The notes below the pieces were generated by a model, which had not been told where the DNA came from, searched no databases, and worked only from the letters and a program-made list of their open reading frames with translations. From NCBI GenBank assembly GCA_037962975.1, contig CM075671.1, forward strand, positions 38,960,501 to 39,024,500: a stretch of 64,000 nt of DNA, given 5' to 3'. Origin of the DNA: Clitoria ternatea. Lineage: Eukaryota > Streptophyta > Magnoliopsida > Fabales > Fabaceae. The translations under genes and the position numbers were made by a program. Positions 31,290 through 42,627 of this stretch are shown piece after piece (the first letter of the stretch is position 1; the number at the start of each line of letters is the position of its first letter).

Positions 31290-32112
31290 AATTTGCTACT
31301 TCAGAGTTATCTTTGGGACCCTTGGTGTTCTCAAGATAGTTCTTCCTGAGATATCTAGTCTTGTTACAGGTACGGCACTTGTACTGGAAAGTCTGATCCC
31401 TAGACTTAGCCTTCTGAAATAGCTTCTTACCTTTTCATTTCTTTTCTTTCTTCCCCTTAGAGACATTAAGATTTTCACCATTGCCCGTTATTTTGGACTC
31501 CTGTTGTCTCTACAGTTCTTTGGATCTGATTGAGGTCATAACCTCTTCAAGACTTATGGTTTGTTCCTTTCAATAAAGGATTACATCTTTGATATGCTCA
31601 TAACTTTTGGGGAGAGAGTTTAACAGCAAGATGGCTTTGTCTTCATCATCCAATTTTACTTCAATATTTTCAAGATCATCTAGGATCTTGTTAAAATCTA
31701 CTATTCGCTTTAACACACTTCTTACCTCATTCATCTTAAAGGAATATAACTGCTATTTTAAACAGAGTCTATTCACAAGAGATTTCATCATATACAAAGA
31801 TTCCAGCTTCACCCACATTGATGCAACTGTCTTCTCTCTCGCTACCCCCCTTAATGCCTTGTCACCAAGACACAAGATGATCGTAAATCTTTCCTTATCA
31901 ATCATATTTTATTTCTCCTAAGGAGTCAAAGATCTATCTATCTTCTCTACTCCTTTGATTGCTTCTGCACAGCCTTGCTGGATCAAGATGGCTTCCATTT
32001 TGATCTTCCACAAGCCAAAGTCATTTTCACCAGAGAACTTTTCTATATCAAACTTTGTGGAACCCATTCTTTGATTTCTTAAGATTTTATGCATCCCCAT
32101 AGATGACATCAC
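31290..32112 (-). pseudogene. gag: Copia gag (minus strand)
   Basis: The N-terminus is open from 32112, with a likely functional start at the internal ATG (32065-32067): MGSTKFDIEKFSGENDFGLW, the usual gag start of TNT1-like copia elements. A stop follows at about 31918. Further gag pieces lie in other frames. A degenerate zinc-knuckle beginning CRTCNKTRYL is near 31370. The single transcript would start in the right-hand LTR. Confidence 0.8.
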
Positions 32113-32113
32113 T

Positions 32114-32552
32114 TGTTGGTTCTAATAAGATAATTTAATCACAAGAAACACAAAGAAACCCACAAGAACAAAACAAGAACATAAAATAGAGTAAGACAAA
32201 GTACACTAAAACACCAATGCAAAATAATCAAGGTAACATAAAAAAGATAAAGAGAAAAGAAGAAGAACATAAATAGTTTACTTGGTTTAGCCACAATGAG
32301 CCTACATCAATGGGAAGAACAACAAAATGATTTATGATGAAGAGATTACAAAGGTTACAACGCTAACCAATCTTCTAGACTTGGAGAATTTCACCAGTCC
32401 CTTATGCAAGCACCCAAGGACAATATTTATAAGAAACAATGTCTAACAATCTCTATTAATCAATGTAGTTACATAGAAACAGAAACGTAACTAAGTCAAG
32501 CTAAGTCTGCTAACAGAATTAAGGCCCCAGACTTTAGAGTCACAGATTGTCA
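32114..32552 (-). repeat. Copia 5' LTR (right)
   Basis: A 439-bp LTR reading TGTTGGTTCTAATAAG to GATTGTCA on the plus strand. It is followed by TA and then GTGGC, matching the five bases before the left LTR but offset by 2 nt. Confidence 0.85.
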
Positions 32553-32565
32553 TAGTGGCAATACT

Positions 32566-32615
32566 GTTAGGCTTATTAATATTTGATTATGTTAGGCTTA
32601 TTAATATTTGACTAT
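32566..32615 (+). repeat. 25-bp direct repeat, two copies
   Basis: GTTAGGCTTATTAATATTTG-headed unit at 32566 and 32591, with one mismatch. It lies just outside the copia element within the dispersed repeat and is absent from the uninterrupted copy at 776-815. Confidence 0.85.
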
Positions 32616-32775
32616 GTTACCTTCCTTCCTCCCTTATGACTAATTAGTCACATTCCTATATATTTCTTAAGTTTGACATCAATATCCTCCTCTAAATCTT
32701 TAAAGAATATCCTTTCCTAAAAAACTAAAATTTGAAGTGACCATTTCTATTTTTGTTATCATTGCCAGATGATGA
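32616..32775 (+). repeat. Dispersed repeat, interrupted copy, right part
   Basis: Matches about 815-980, including the CATCAATATC-type core and TTATCATT at its end. Together with 26203-26315 it reconstitutes the order seen at 665-980. Confidence 0.6.
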
Positions 32776-34425
32776 AGGTTTTTCCAGCTCTCTTGAATTT
32801 TGGACCTAACTATGACTAAAACACAACCAGAATTTGAATTAAATTTAAAAATTTAGGCACAACTTTGAAGACTCTAAGAATTCTAGATATCAGGGGAAAT
32901 TAGAATTAGGAACTCATCACAAAATTATAACAAAAAATAGGAATTTGTTTATTTTTTAAGGATCATGAACCTATATCTCAAGTTGCACAAATCAAAATTA
33001 AATGGGACAAAACAAGGTGAAGAACATGTTCATCTTAAGAAACATAAAACTCCATTATGTAAGGTGTTATAACTAAAGTAAATTTAGACAAAGATGAACA
33101 TCTTAACTAGAAATGCAAAAATAAACAAAGAATTGAAGATGATAGAGATAGTACCATGAAATCATAGTTGAGGCAATTTAGACAAAAAGGATGGCACCTT
33201 AAACTTGAAAGTTTGACACACGAGATCACCATAAGAATTAAAAAAATCGTAATAAAATCAAATAGGTCCAAGAACCTTAACAGAGAAAAACTTAAACTTT
33301 AAGTTTGTTATGTTTGAAAAGTTGTCTTATTCAATCATTCCCAAATGATTAATATAATTGTTGGTTAAAATAAGACATAGTTAGCTAATTGTCATGGATT
33401 CAAAATTAGTCTCATGGTCTTATGCAATTTATATATAATGTGGCCTTCTATTCAATGATCAGCAATCTGTAGCCTAGCTTATGTTTTGTTGTAGTTTTAT
33501 TAATGTCAATTACATAAGTTACTCCTAAGATTTATCAAAATTACACTTTGCCATTTTCTTTCTAATCAAAATTGTGTCTTTTTAGAACTATGATTAGTTA
33601 TTGTGACCTTTAAACTTTGATGTTGAAGATCACAAGGGCTAGTACGCGTTACCTTGGCTTTATTTAGTTGAATTTTATCAACTTTTAAGTTATGGATGAA
33701 GTTAATGATTTTGGTTTGAGAACTTAAGTTAGCACTTTAAGATTCACTGTCACTTGCATCATGTGTGCTAATAGAATTCTTGGACTTCCAATCTTTTCCT
33801 ATAGCGCCATTAGAGTTATTAACACCTAGATGAAATGAGGGAACAACATCTATGATGAGGTCTTCTTCAAGTGAGCTAGTGGAATTCGTTTATGCAATGA
33901 CATTCCTAATGGAATTCTTGAAGCATTAAATTTGAATGTGTTGGGTAGACCATGAGAAGTGATAATAGCTCTATCATTACTTTTTTTTTAGTTTTCTCAT
34001 ATGATTAAAAATTAGAACACACTTATCAAGAACAAGCTTGTTAATTATATGCCTTTGGACTACATAATGTTTGAATTTTATCCATATTCATTTCTATTTT
34101 AGATTTAAATATTTTCGTGACTTAGTCAATAAGTGGTTCCTTCACTTTAGGTGCAAGTTAGTTTGTTTTATCCAAGTTTGCTAAAATATTAGTGGTTACT
34201 AGTTTTCTATTTTGCCTTTAAAATATTATGTTGGCTAATGAATAAAAAATTGAATTCCCTATTTTCTTCTTCTTAGATTAAACATATTTTTCTCTTTGCT
34301 ATTTCATTTTATTTATTGTTTCTGCCATAAGCCAACAAATTAGTATTACAAAGCCTTATTCTTAAGGGACCTGTGTGTGTTTTGAGTTGTCATGCATTGT
34401 AAAACAAGTTTCTCCCAATCCACTC
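32776..34425. other. AT-rich stretch without recognisable gene
   Basis: No significant open frame. A TGTTGG start at 33359 followed by TTTATATATAATG at about 33428 could be a decayed LTR belonging to the copia remnant downstream, but no PBS or matching second LTR was found. Confidence 0.4.
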
Positions 34426-36990
34426 TTCCAGTCTTTAATGGGTAAAGTTATGAACTTTGGGCAATAATAGAAACTTACCTCGAGGTTCTTGATCTCTATA
34501 GGAAGTTGTGGAAGAGGATTATGAAGTACTTTTATTGCCAGATAATCCTACCATGGCTTATATCAAAAATCACAAGGAAAGAAAGACTAGAAAGGCAAAG
34601 ACATGTCTATTTACTGGCGTTTCTTCAATCATCTTGACAAGAATCATGACCCTTAAGTTAGCAAAAGTAATTTGGGATTATCTGAATAAGGAAAATGTTG
34701 TAGTGAAAGAATACGAAGCATGCAGGTGCTTAATTTAATAAGGGGATTTGGATTGCAAAGGATGAAAGAGTAAAAGATAATCAAGGAATACTCAAACAAA
34801 TTATTGGGTATTGCCAACAAGATAAGGTTGTTGGGTGGTGATTATGCTAATTCCAAAATTGTTGAAATTTTTTTGGTAATGAAGCCAAAGAGATATAAAG
34901 CATCCATAACCTCATTAGAGAGCACAAAGGATCTATCTAAGATCACTTTGCTAGAAGTGTTACATGCCTTATAGGCCTAAGAACAACGAAAGCTGATGAG
35001 AGAATATCATGTGGTTAAAGGTGCACTTCCAACCAAGCATCATGATGCTAGATCCCGTAGAAAGAAAAATTTCAAGAAGAACCAACCAACTAGTAGTGAA
35101 AATAATGCAAATAACCAAAACAAAGGTAAAAGAAAAAGGAAACTTTTATCCATCTTGTCAACATTACTGAAAAATAGGTCATCCACCATTCCAATGTTGG
35201 AAAAGACCAGACGCAAAGTGCAGTAAGTGAAATCAGCTTGGACATGAAGCTATAATTTGTAAAAGCAAATTTCAGCAACATGAAGCTAATGCCAAGTTGT
35301 GGAGCGAGATAAGGAAGATTGTATTTTTATTGCAGCATGTTTTTCTATCGAGAGTAATTCAGAATGCTGGTTGATTGATATTAGATGCATAAACTATATG
35401 ACATACAAGTCTCTATTCAAGAACCTGAAACCCATTAATGTCTTTAAGGTTAGAATTAGAAATAGTGACTATATTTCTACAAAAGGAAGAGGAACCATAG
35501 CAATTTCAACAAGTTTAGGTACAAAAATAATCTCAAATGTTCTTTATATACTTGACATTGACCAAAACTTGATTAGTTAGGTTCGATAATTGAAAGAGGA
35601 TTTAAAGTGTCCTTTGAACATGAGCATCACCTTATTTATGACATTGTTAGTCGGGGGTTCTAAGGTTAAAATAAAAGGTAAAAGCTTCTCATTTGATCTA
35701 ACAGAGGAAGAATAAGCAACCTATTACACTCAAGTCAGTATAGAACTCTGGCACAAGAGACTTGATCATTGCCACTTGAAAGAATCCTGAATATGAAGAA
35801 GAAAGACATGTCAAGGGGTTTACCAATACTTTTTGATAATTTACCAAATTGTAACGCTTGTCAATTTGGTAAACAAAACAAAAAAAAATCATTCCTTGAA
35901 TTAGTTTGAAGAATCTCTCAAAAGTTAAAGCTTATTCATACTAATGTGTTAGGACCTCAAAGAACACCTTCACTATAAGGTAGTCTCTACTTTGTTCTTT
36001 TCATAGATGATTTTACAAGAATGTGCTAGATTTTTTTATTAAAATTCAAGCATCAAATGCTTGGAGTATTTATGAAATCCAAGAAAATAGTAGAAACTCA
36101 AAGTGGCTACAAGATTCAATGTCTAAAAGTGGACAATGGGGAGGAATATACATCAGTAAAATTTAATCAATTTTGTGAAGTTGGAATTGAACACAATTTA
36201 TAACTTCGTACACTCTGGATAAAAATGGGGCTAGTGAACACAAAAACATATCGGTGATGGAGTTGGCTAGATGCATGTTGCATGAGAAGGAGCTGCCTAA
36301 AACATTTTGGGCAGAGGCAGCTAATACTACAGTTTTCTTGCAAAATCAGCTTCCAACTAATGATTTGAAAGATAAAACTCCATTTGAGGCTTGGCATGGG
36401 TATAAGCCTTCACTAACCTTTCTTAAACTGTTTAGCTGTGTTTGTTTTGAACATGTTCCACAAGTTAAGTATGACAAACTTGACAAAAAGATAATTTCAA
36501 GTATCTTTGCAGGTTATAGTTCTGTTTTGAAAGCCTACAAGCGTATCATCCTCAAATCAGAAAGATGACTATCACTAGAGATATGCGATATAATGAAGAT
36601 CAACAATTGGATTGGAATAATTCACAAAAAATAAGATTTCTTTCACGATATGGAAGATGACAATAAAAAAGAGCAAACAATGGAGTTGTGGTAGAATGAA
36701 TTAGTCAATGACCATCCAACTAGAGGCATAAGGCTGTTGTCCTACATTTATCAAAGATGTAATGTAGTAGTTTATGAACCTGTTGGATGTGAAGAAGCAT
36801 TGAAAGACCCAAAGTAGAAAAATGCAATAAAGAAGAAGATGTTAATAACACAAAAAAATAAAACATAAGAGCTGGTTGATGGGCCTAAGGACATAAAAAT
36901 CATTAGAGTTAAATGGGTTTCCAGAACAAAGCTTAATGCATATTGCTCAATCAAAGTTCAAATGCTTAACTACAATAATAATAAAAAATA
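34426..36990 (+). pseudogene. Decayed plus-strand Ty1/copia gag-pol remnant
   Basis: Gag starts near 34430 (FNGKSYELW) and continues with EEDYEVLLLPDNPTMAYIKN and KERKTRKAKTCLF, typical copia gag. Protease near 35375 reads WLIDIRCINYMT, where D-S-G would be expected, so the catalytic triplet is lost. Integrase pieces follow: LDHCHL, CNACQFGKQ, a D-N-G-E-E segment near 36130, MELARCMLHEKELPKTFWAE and PFEAWHGYKPSL. It stops within early RT (IRVKWVSRTKLN at about 36905), and the remaining RT and RNase H are missing. Many stops and shifts. No LTR pair is recognised. Confidence 0.82.
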
Positions 36991-37433
36991 ACAAGGCTTT
37001 TGAGACTCATAAAAAAAGAAACTCAAGCTAAAAAGAATGCTTATGAGATTCTTTAAGTACAAGTCCTAAAATTCAAAAAAAAGAATACATCAAGTTTCAA
37101 GTGAAAACTTAATTAGACTTGAGAAGGACTATTAAAAGTCCCACATTGAATAAAATATGAGTAAAAATATAAAAATGTTGAAAGCATCATCTATAATACC
37201 TTAAAATTTTATGGTTAAGCGTCTCTCATCTAATAGACTCACACTTACATTTCCAAATATAGACCAACTCTAACATAAAAATGACAAAAGAATAGCTTAT
37301 TACTTGATGTTCACACATAAAAAGAAGAATATGCAAAAAAATTACCAATGTTATGTTATATACTAACACATTATTAAGACAAAATTCTATTTATTAAGTT
37401 TTAACGAATTATATTTTTTGATATTCAAAGCTA
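36991..37433. other. AT-rich spacer ending at CACTA insertion site
   Basis: No coding sequence is seen. The last three bases, CTA (37431-37433), are the left target duplication of the CACTA element. Confidence 0.6.
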
Positions 37434-37469
37434 CACTAGTGCAGAAAGGAGATATAAGCATGGTTAAAC

Positions 37470-37690
37470 TAGACTTTTAAACATAGTTCTAAAACCGTGT
37501 TTGTTCCAGCCGTGGTAATAGATAAGGATTTTTAGCAATAGTTGTTCAGAATTGTGTTTAAATTTAAACATGGTTTTTCCATAACCGTGTTTAAATTTTA
37601 AACACGATTATGGCAACAACCGTGTTTAAAAGGGACATTTAAACACGGTTATTACCATAACTGAGTTTAAAAATAGGATTTTTTAAAAGC
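37470..37690. repeat. CACTA subterminal repeats, left
   Basis: Repeated, often inverted, copies of an AACCGTGTTTAAA/TTTAAACACGGTT motif lie within 250 bp of the terminus. Equivalent copies lie at about 42270-42600. In En/Spm elements such subterminal repeats bind the accessory TNPA protein. Confidence 0.75.
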
Positions 37691-38299
37691 AAGTTTGGTT
37701 TTATTGATCCAAACCTACAATGTTACACAAGCAACATAATATATTACCATAACCTAACATAGTATATTCATTACACAAATTAATGAAAATACATGATATT
37801 TACATGATGAAGAAACTGAATTTATATACAATGAATAATATTTACATGACTAAAATAAAACACAATTCAAACCCTAGAGTTATATTGGAATCAAAGCATA
37901 AGAGCAACACTACTCATTTGCGTAACGCCTCTACTCCTTCTAGCAGAGGAATCTATAACCTATAAGTTGGACCTCCTAGGTGGATCTTGGTCAGCCATAA
38001 GTATCTGTTTAAACAAGGAAAAAACATTAGTGAGTATGATAAAAACACTAAATACAATAAATTACATGTTTAGTTAATTTCAGTAAGCATTAAATACAAT
38101 AAATCATATACAACCATACCCTATGTTCAATCAGAACTATGAAGTTGGAATATTTTCCCACAATCCTTCATGGTGGTCATGACGACTGGCAACTACATCA
38201 TCTATGTCATGTTCCACAATGGATGTCGGCATAAGTGTTGTTAGAGAAGGCATTTCCAAGACATCAAGACTGGGATCTCCAATGTCGTGTCTCCTTTGG

Positions 38300-39545
38300 A
38301 TAACAACTTACCACCTTTTGTCAGATGGGTTAATAATATAAAAAACTCATTTTACTTGAGTTGCCATGATGAAAGGCGCCTCCTTGTGACCTATCTTGTT
38401 GAGGTCCATCAATGTAAATCCGAGATCATCTCTTTTGACACCGTTTTTACTATCAACCCATTTGCATTTAAACATAGGAACCATGAAAGGATCGTAATCA
38501 ACCTCCCATATATCTTCAATCACACCAAAATAGCATAACTTAGCCATGACAGGGTTGTTGTCCTTTGAAGTTGAGAAATGCATCGAGGAAGCCACAATCA
38601 TAACTCCATTATTTTGCACTGTACTTTCGACATGTTGTGCCCTTGTATAGAATGAATAGTTATTTATGTCATATCCACAACAGGTGAAGACATCAAAGTT
38701 AGGACCCTATGTTAGTCAATGTAATGTCTCAAAAGCATATGTATCTTTGACAACAGTCATTTTGAACCATTGCATGAACATCTTGTTGTGTTCGTTCCAC
38801 ACCCACTTTTCAGTCATTCTAGGGTTGTTTCTTTTCACTAGTTCTTTGTGAGTGGTTAAATACGGTAGCACCTCGTCTGTGTTGTTCAAAATATACAAGT
38901 GTGCTTGAAGTACTTCATCACGTGGCATGCTCTTTATTTTTTGCCAATCGTACTTTTCCCATCCAATCGCCCATTGTGACGAGTCTTCAGAATGTTAACG
39001 CTTTCAGCGTGTGACAAATAATCAGTGCAAAACTCAATTGCTTCCTCTACAATGTACCTTTCAACAATCAATGCTTCGAGCCGGTATTGGTTCTTCATAT
39101 ACCCTTTCAATATTTTCATGTATCGCTCAATAGGATACATCCACCTCAAGAACACTTGACTAAATAACTAGACCTCCTTCACCAAATAGATGATTAAATG
39201 GACCATAATGTCAAAAAATGAATGTGGGAAATTCATTTCCAATTGACATGGTATAAGTAATCCTTCATGCTCCAACAAATCCAATTCCATAGGGGTAATT
39301 ACTTTGTAACATATGGCATTGAAAAATAAACACAACCTTGTTATAACATGTCTCACATTTTTAGGGAGAATGTCATGAATGGCGATGGATAGAAATTGTT
39401 GTATCAGCATATGACAATCATGATACTTCAAACCAACTAACTTCAGTTCCTTCTTGGAAACACAAGTGATGTTTGAACTATAACTAGACAAAACTTTCAT
39501 ACTACATAACGATTCACAAAAACTTTGCTTCTCTTTTCTGGACAA
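38300..39545 (-). pseudogene. CACTA transposase C-terminal region
   Basis: Several short minus-strand frames in series. 39545-39168 contains LKYHDCHMLIQQFLSIAI and PMELDLLEHEG, typical of the DUF4218-type part of En/Spm transposases. 39155-38934 has FLRWMYPIERYMKILKGY. 38619-38347 has CYFGVIEDIWEVDYDPF and VPMFKCKWVD, typical of the DUF4216-type part. Breaks between frames may be introns as well as mutations; I cannot tell which from sequence alone. Confidence 0.8.
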
Positions 39546-39807
39546 GGTATGAGATGCAAGGGGTAAATACGTTTGTTTGCCTTTTGTTGTAGATGCAACT
39601 CCTGACGTATTCCCATCAATTCCAAGTCAAGACACGAATTGAGGCCATCATTAGTTTTTCCGGGTATGTTCAGGGGGTTCTAACCAAACTGTCACATACA
39701 TTTTTCTTCACATTCATCACATCAATGCAATGTCTTACATCAAGCTCCTTCCAATATGGTAGATCAAAAAATATTGACCTTTTCTTCAAGTTATTTTTTA
39801 AAGTGGA

Positions 39808-41180
39808 CTACTTTTTAAACTTACCAAAAACCACATTGACATCTTTCACCTTTTCATATACTTGACGACTAGTTAATAGTGGAGGAGACATTTCAAACTC
39901 TTGCACTCCGTTGAAGGACTTCTTTAACCTACGATACATATGATTAGCTTTAAGAAACCTTCGATGTTGAAGATAAACATTTTTTCTTCCATGATGTAGT
40001 TGATGAGAACAGGTTCCCTCCTCACATATAGGACACACTTTATGAGCCTTGATGCTGTACCCCGATAGATTACCATACGCTGGAAAATCATTGATCGTAT
40101 AGAATAACATGGCATGCAATTTGAATGACTATCCTACAAATCCATCAAACACATTAACACCATTGTCCTATAACATTTTGATGTCTTCAATTAATGGAGC
40201 TAAGTATACATCAATATTGTTTACCAGCTGTCGTGGACCAGAAATCATCATTGACAACATAACATATTTGCGCTTCATGGTGGTAGGTTGTAAACAAACA
40301 ACAAAATAGGCCAAGAACTATGGTTTGTGCTTAGGTTATCATATAGGTTCATTCCGTCTATGGCTAGTGTAAGCCTAACATTTTTGGGGTCATAGGAAAA
40401 ATCTGGAAACAAGTTATCTAGTTTCTTCCATTGCAATCCATATGTCGGATGCCTAAGTTTCACAACAACAACCCTCCCATATGCATGCCATCTTATAAGT
40501 TTTGCATCATCTGCATTGGCAAACATATGCTTTAGTCTTGGAGCTATAAGCAGATACTATAACACATTCACATGAGACCCTTTAGTGTAGATTGCATTAG
40601 AATCCACCTTTTTTTTATTGTATCGTGACACCCCACATCCAGGACAACGATTCAACAATTCATACTCCCTACGGTATAGTACACAATCATTTGGGCATGC
40701 ATGAATCTTCTCATACTCCAGACCCATAGGACACAAAACCTTCTTTGCCTCGTAGTTACGATTTAGCAAGGTGTTACCGACTGGGAGTATTTCTTTCATC
40801 AACTTAAGCAACTTAGTGAAACTTTTATCATTCCACACATTTATCGCATCTAAACTAAACAATCGTAATACTGCTGACAACCTTGTGAAATTGGTGTCAT
40901 TCAGATATAAAGGCTTCTCAAAATCCTCATACAGAGTCGTGTATACGTGAGCTCTCTTAAAACTTTCTACCCCCACATCACGAATCATATCGTCAAGCGG
41001 TTAATCATATTCACATCAATGTCATGCGTAGACCTTTGACTTTTAGTTTAAAAATTGCTACTTGGCACGACAACATCTTCACCGTGCCATATCCAACGTG
41101 TATAACTCATAAGAAAACCATCACATAGTAGATGTTCTCATACCACTTCCAATTCTAGTCGATGCATGTTCAAGCATTTT
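39808..41180 (-). pseudogene. CACTA transposase N-terminal and core region (TNP2-like)
   Basis: A transposase-associated zinc-type segment lies near 41050-41160 (HLLCDGF..YTRWIWHGE). The frame 40988-40557 shows IHACPNDCVLYRREYELLNR and CPGCGVSRY, the hallmark of the TNP2/Transposase_21 family. 40526-40275 has RWHAYGR and LTLAIDGMNLYDNLS. 40119-39808 has the GYSIKAHKVCPICE-type segment. The protein would cut and join transposon ends in the nucleus. Stops and shifts indicate a dead copy. Confidence 0.87.
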
Positions 41181-42269
41181 ACACAAAGACAAAAATATCT
41201 TTTGTTGACCTCCTTAACATATCGTATTACAAATTCTATGAATGATTCAACTCTACTCTTATACTTTTCACTTATGTGTTATGCAGTTATCCAACTTCTA
41301 TCCATACTAACTATTTACAATACACATAAAGGTAACATTGCTATAAATCTCACTTTTTTTACAAAGATGGTGGTTCTACCCATTCAGCATGAACATTTTC
41401 TATACTTCATCACTATGTACAAGTACGGACTCTTTTAAAATTTGATAAAATTTTGACAGCATTTCACATTAGTCTCTAAGTACATAAAATAAAGGTGGTA
41501 ACATCAAATTCAACCACAATCAAATATGCACCTAGAGAACAATACAAAATGCAAGTAACTAAAACTTTATCAAATTTAAAATAAGTCCTAACTTGTACAT
41601 AACAATGACGTATAAAAAAATTGTTTATCCCAAACTATTCAAACGAGCAATTCAAGATTCAACATAAATGATGAAATTAATTAATTTAATTACCATTTAT
41701 GTTGAATCTCAAATTGAAAACTATGGTTCGCTCATGCAAATCAAAAAGACCCTCCATGAATAATAGTAATTGCATATGAAATTAAAGATGATTCTAAACT
41801 AAACCTTGTATTTTTTTCTTATTTTATTGCGAAAAGTTTACTTTTCTTTTCATAAAGCTTAATTAGCTAACAACAGTGACACCCACAGTATAACAAAATA
41901 GAGGGAGAAGCATTACATACTTGTTGGAGACAGTGTTAGCGTGGTGGCACAGTTATGTCAAATGAGAACTTAGATAACAATGAGCGACAGGAATAACTAA
42001 CGTGTTGAAAAACACCTTCAAAAACAAAGGAAAGGCTGGGAACAAGGTTCGCAATGGGAAAACAACTTCAAAAAAATGAGAACAATAATAAGTGGTGCAG
42101 GGAGAAGGTATACTTACGTGCTGGAGTATCAACGGGAACAACAACATAATCTAAGATGAAGAGAGAAAACAGAGAGAAAAAGGGGAGCAAGGTTTTAAAG
42201 AAAGACTATGAATGGCACGCGAGAGGTTGCGATGAAAACAAAAAGGCGCAACACTTAAAAGATATAACC

Positions 42270-42600
42270 CTAGTTATTCAAATAATCGTGTTTATACCTA
42301 AGATATAAACACAGTTATATATGTAACTATGTTTAAAAGTTCAAAAAAAATAAAAAAATAACCAAATAAAAAACCCTAAATATCTGTAAGATATAACCAT
42401 GGTTAAAGGGGAAACCGTGTTTAAATGGTTTACCAAAATAAATAAACCCTAAACCATATAAACACAGTTTCCCTTCTAAGTGTGGTTATATTATATTTTA
42501 ACCACAGTTACCTATGAACCGTGTTTGTAGTGTTTTCCTGGAAATTTCATCGCGCATTTTATTAACATCGTTTCCTTTTAATTGTGCTTATATTCAGTGT
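42270..42600. repeat. CACTA subterminal repeats, right
   Basis: Many AAACACAGTTA, AACCGTGTTTAAA and inverted versions, mirroring the left subterminal block. Confidence 0.75.
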
Positions 42601-42627
42601 TTATATCTACATTTTGCACTAGCGCTA

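Larger units (their letters stand above)
26316..32552 (-). mobile_element. Minus-strand Ty1/copia element
   Basis: Two LTRs (26316-28037 with a nested insert, and 32114-32552) flank a decayed minus-strand gag-pol. LTR ends on the plus strand are TGTTGG (mutated to CGTTGG on the left) and ..TCA. A polypurine-like AAAGTGGAGAA on the minus strand abuts the left LTR near 28040. Order on the minus strand is gag, protease, integrase, RT, RNase H, i.e. copia order. The PBS position reads only a degenerate version of the tRNA-Met site. Confidence 0.88.
37434..42624 (-). mobile_element. CACTA (En/Spm) DNA transposon
   Basis: A 5191-bp element starting CACTAGTGCAGAAAGGAG and ending TTTTGCACTAGCG. The reverse complement of the right end reads CGCTAGTGCAAAATGTAG, so the right terminus has one change in CACTA. 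The terminal inverted repeats remain similar for about 30 bp. A 3-bp duplication CTA flanks it (37431-37433 and 42625-42627). Subterminal regions are packed with AAACACGGTT-type motifs in both orientations. The transposase is on the minus strand and broken. Confidence 0.93.

Noticed and set aside
33359..33450. LTR start of the plus-strand copia remnant
   Set aside because: TGTTGG plus a TATA-like string is suggestive, but no PBS, LTR end or second LTR was found.
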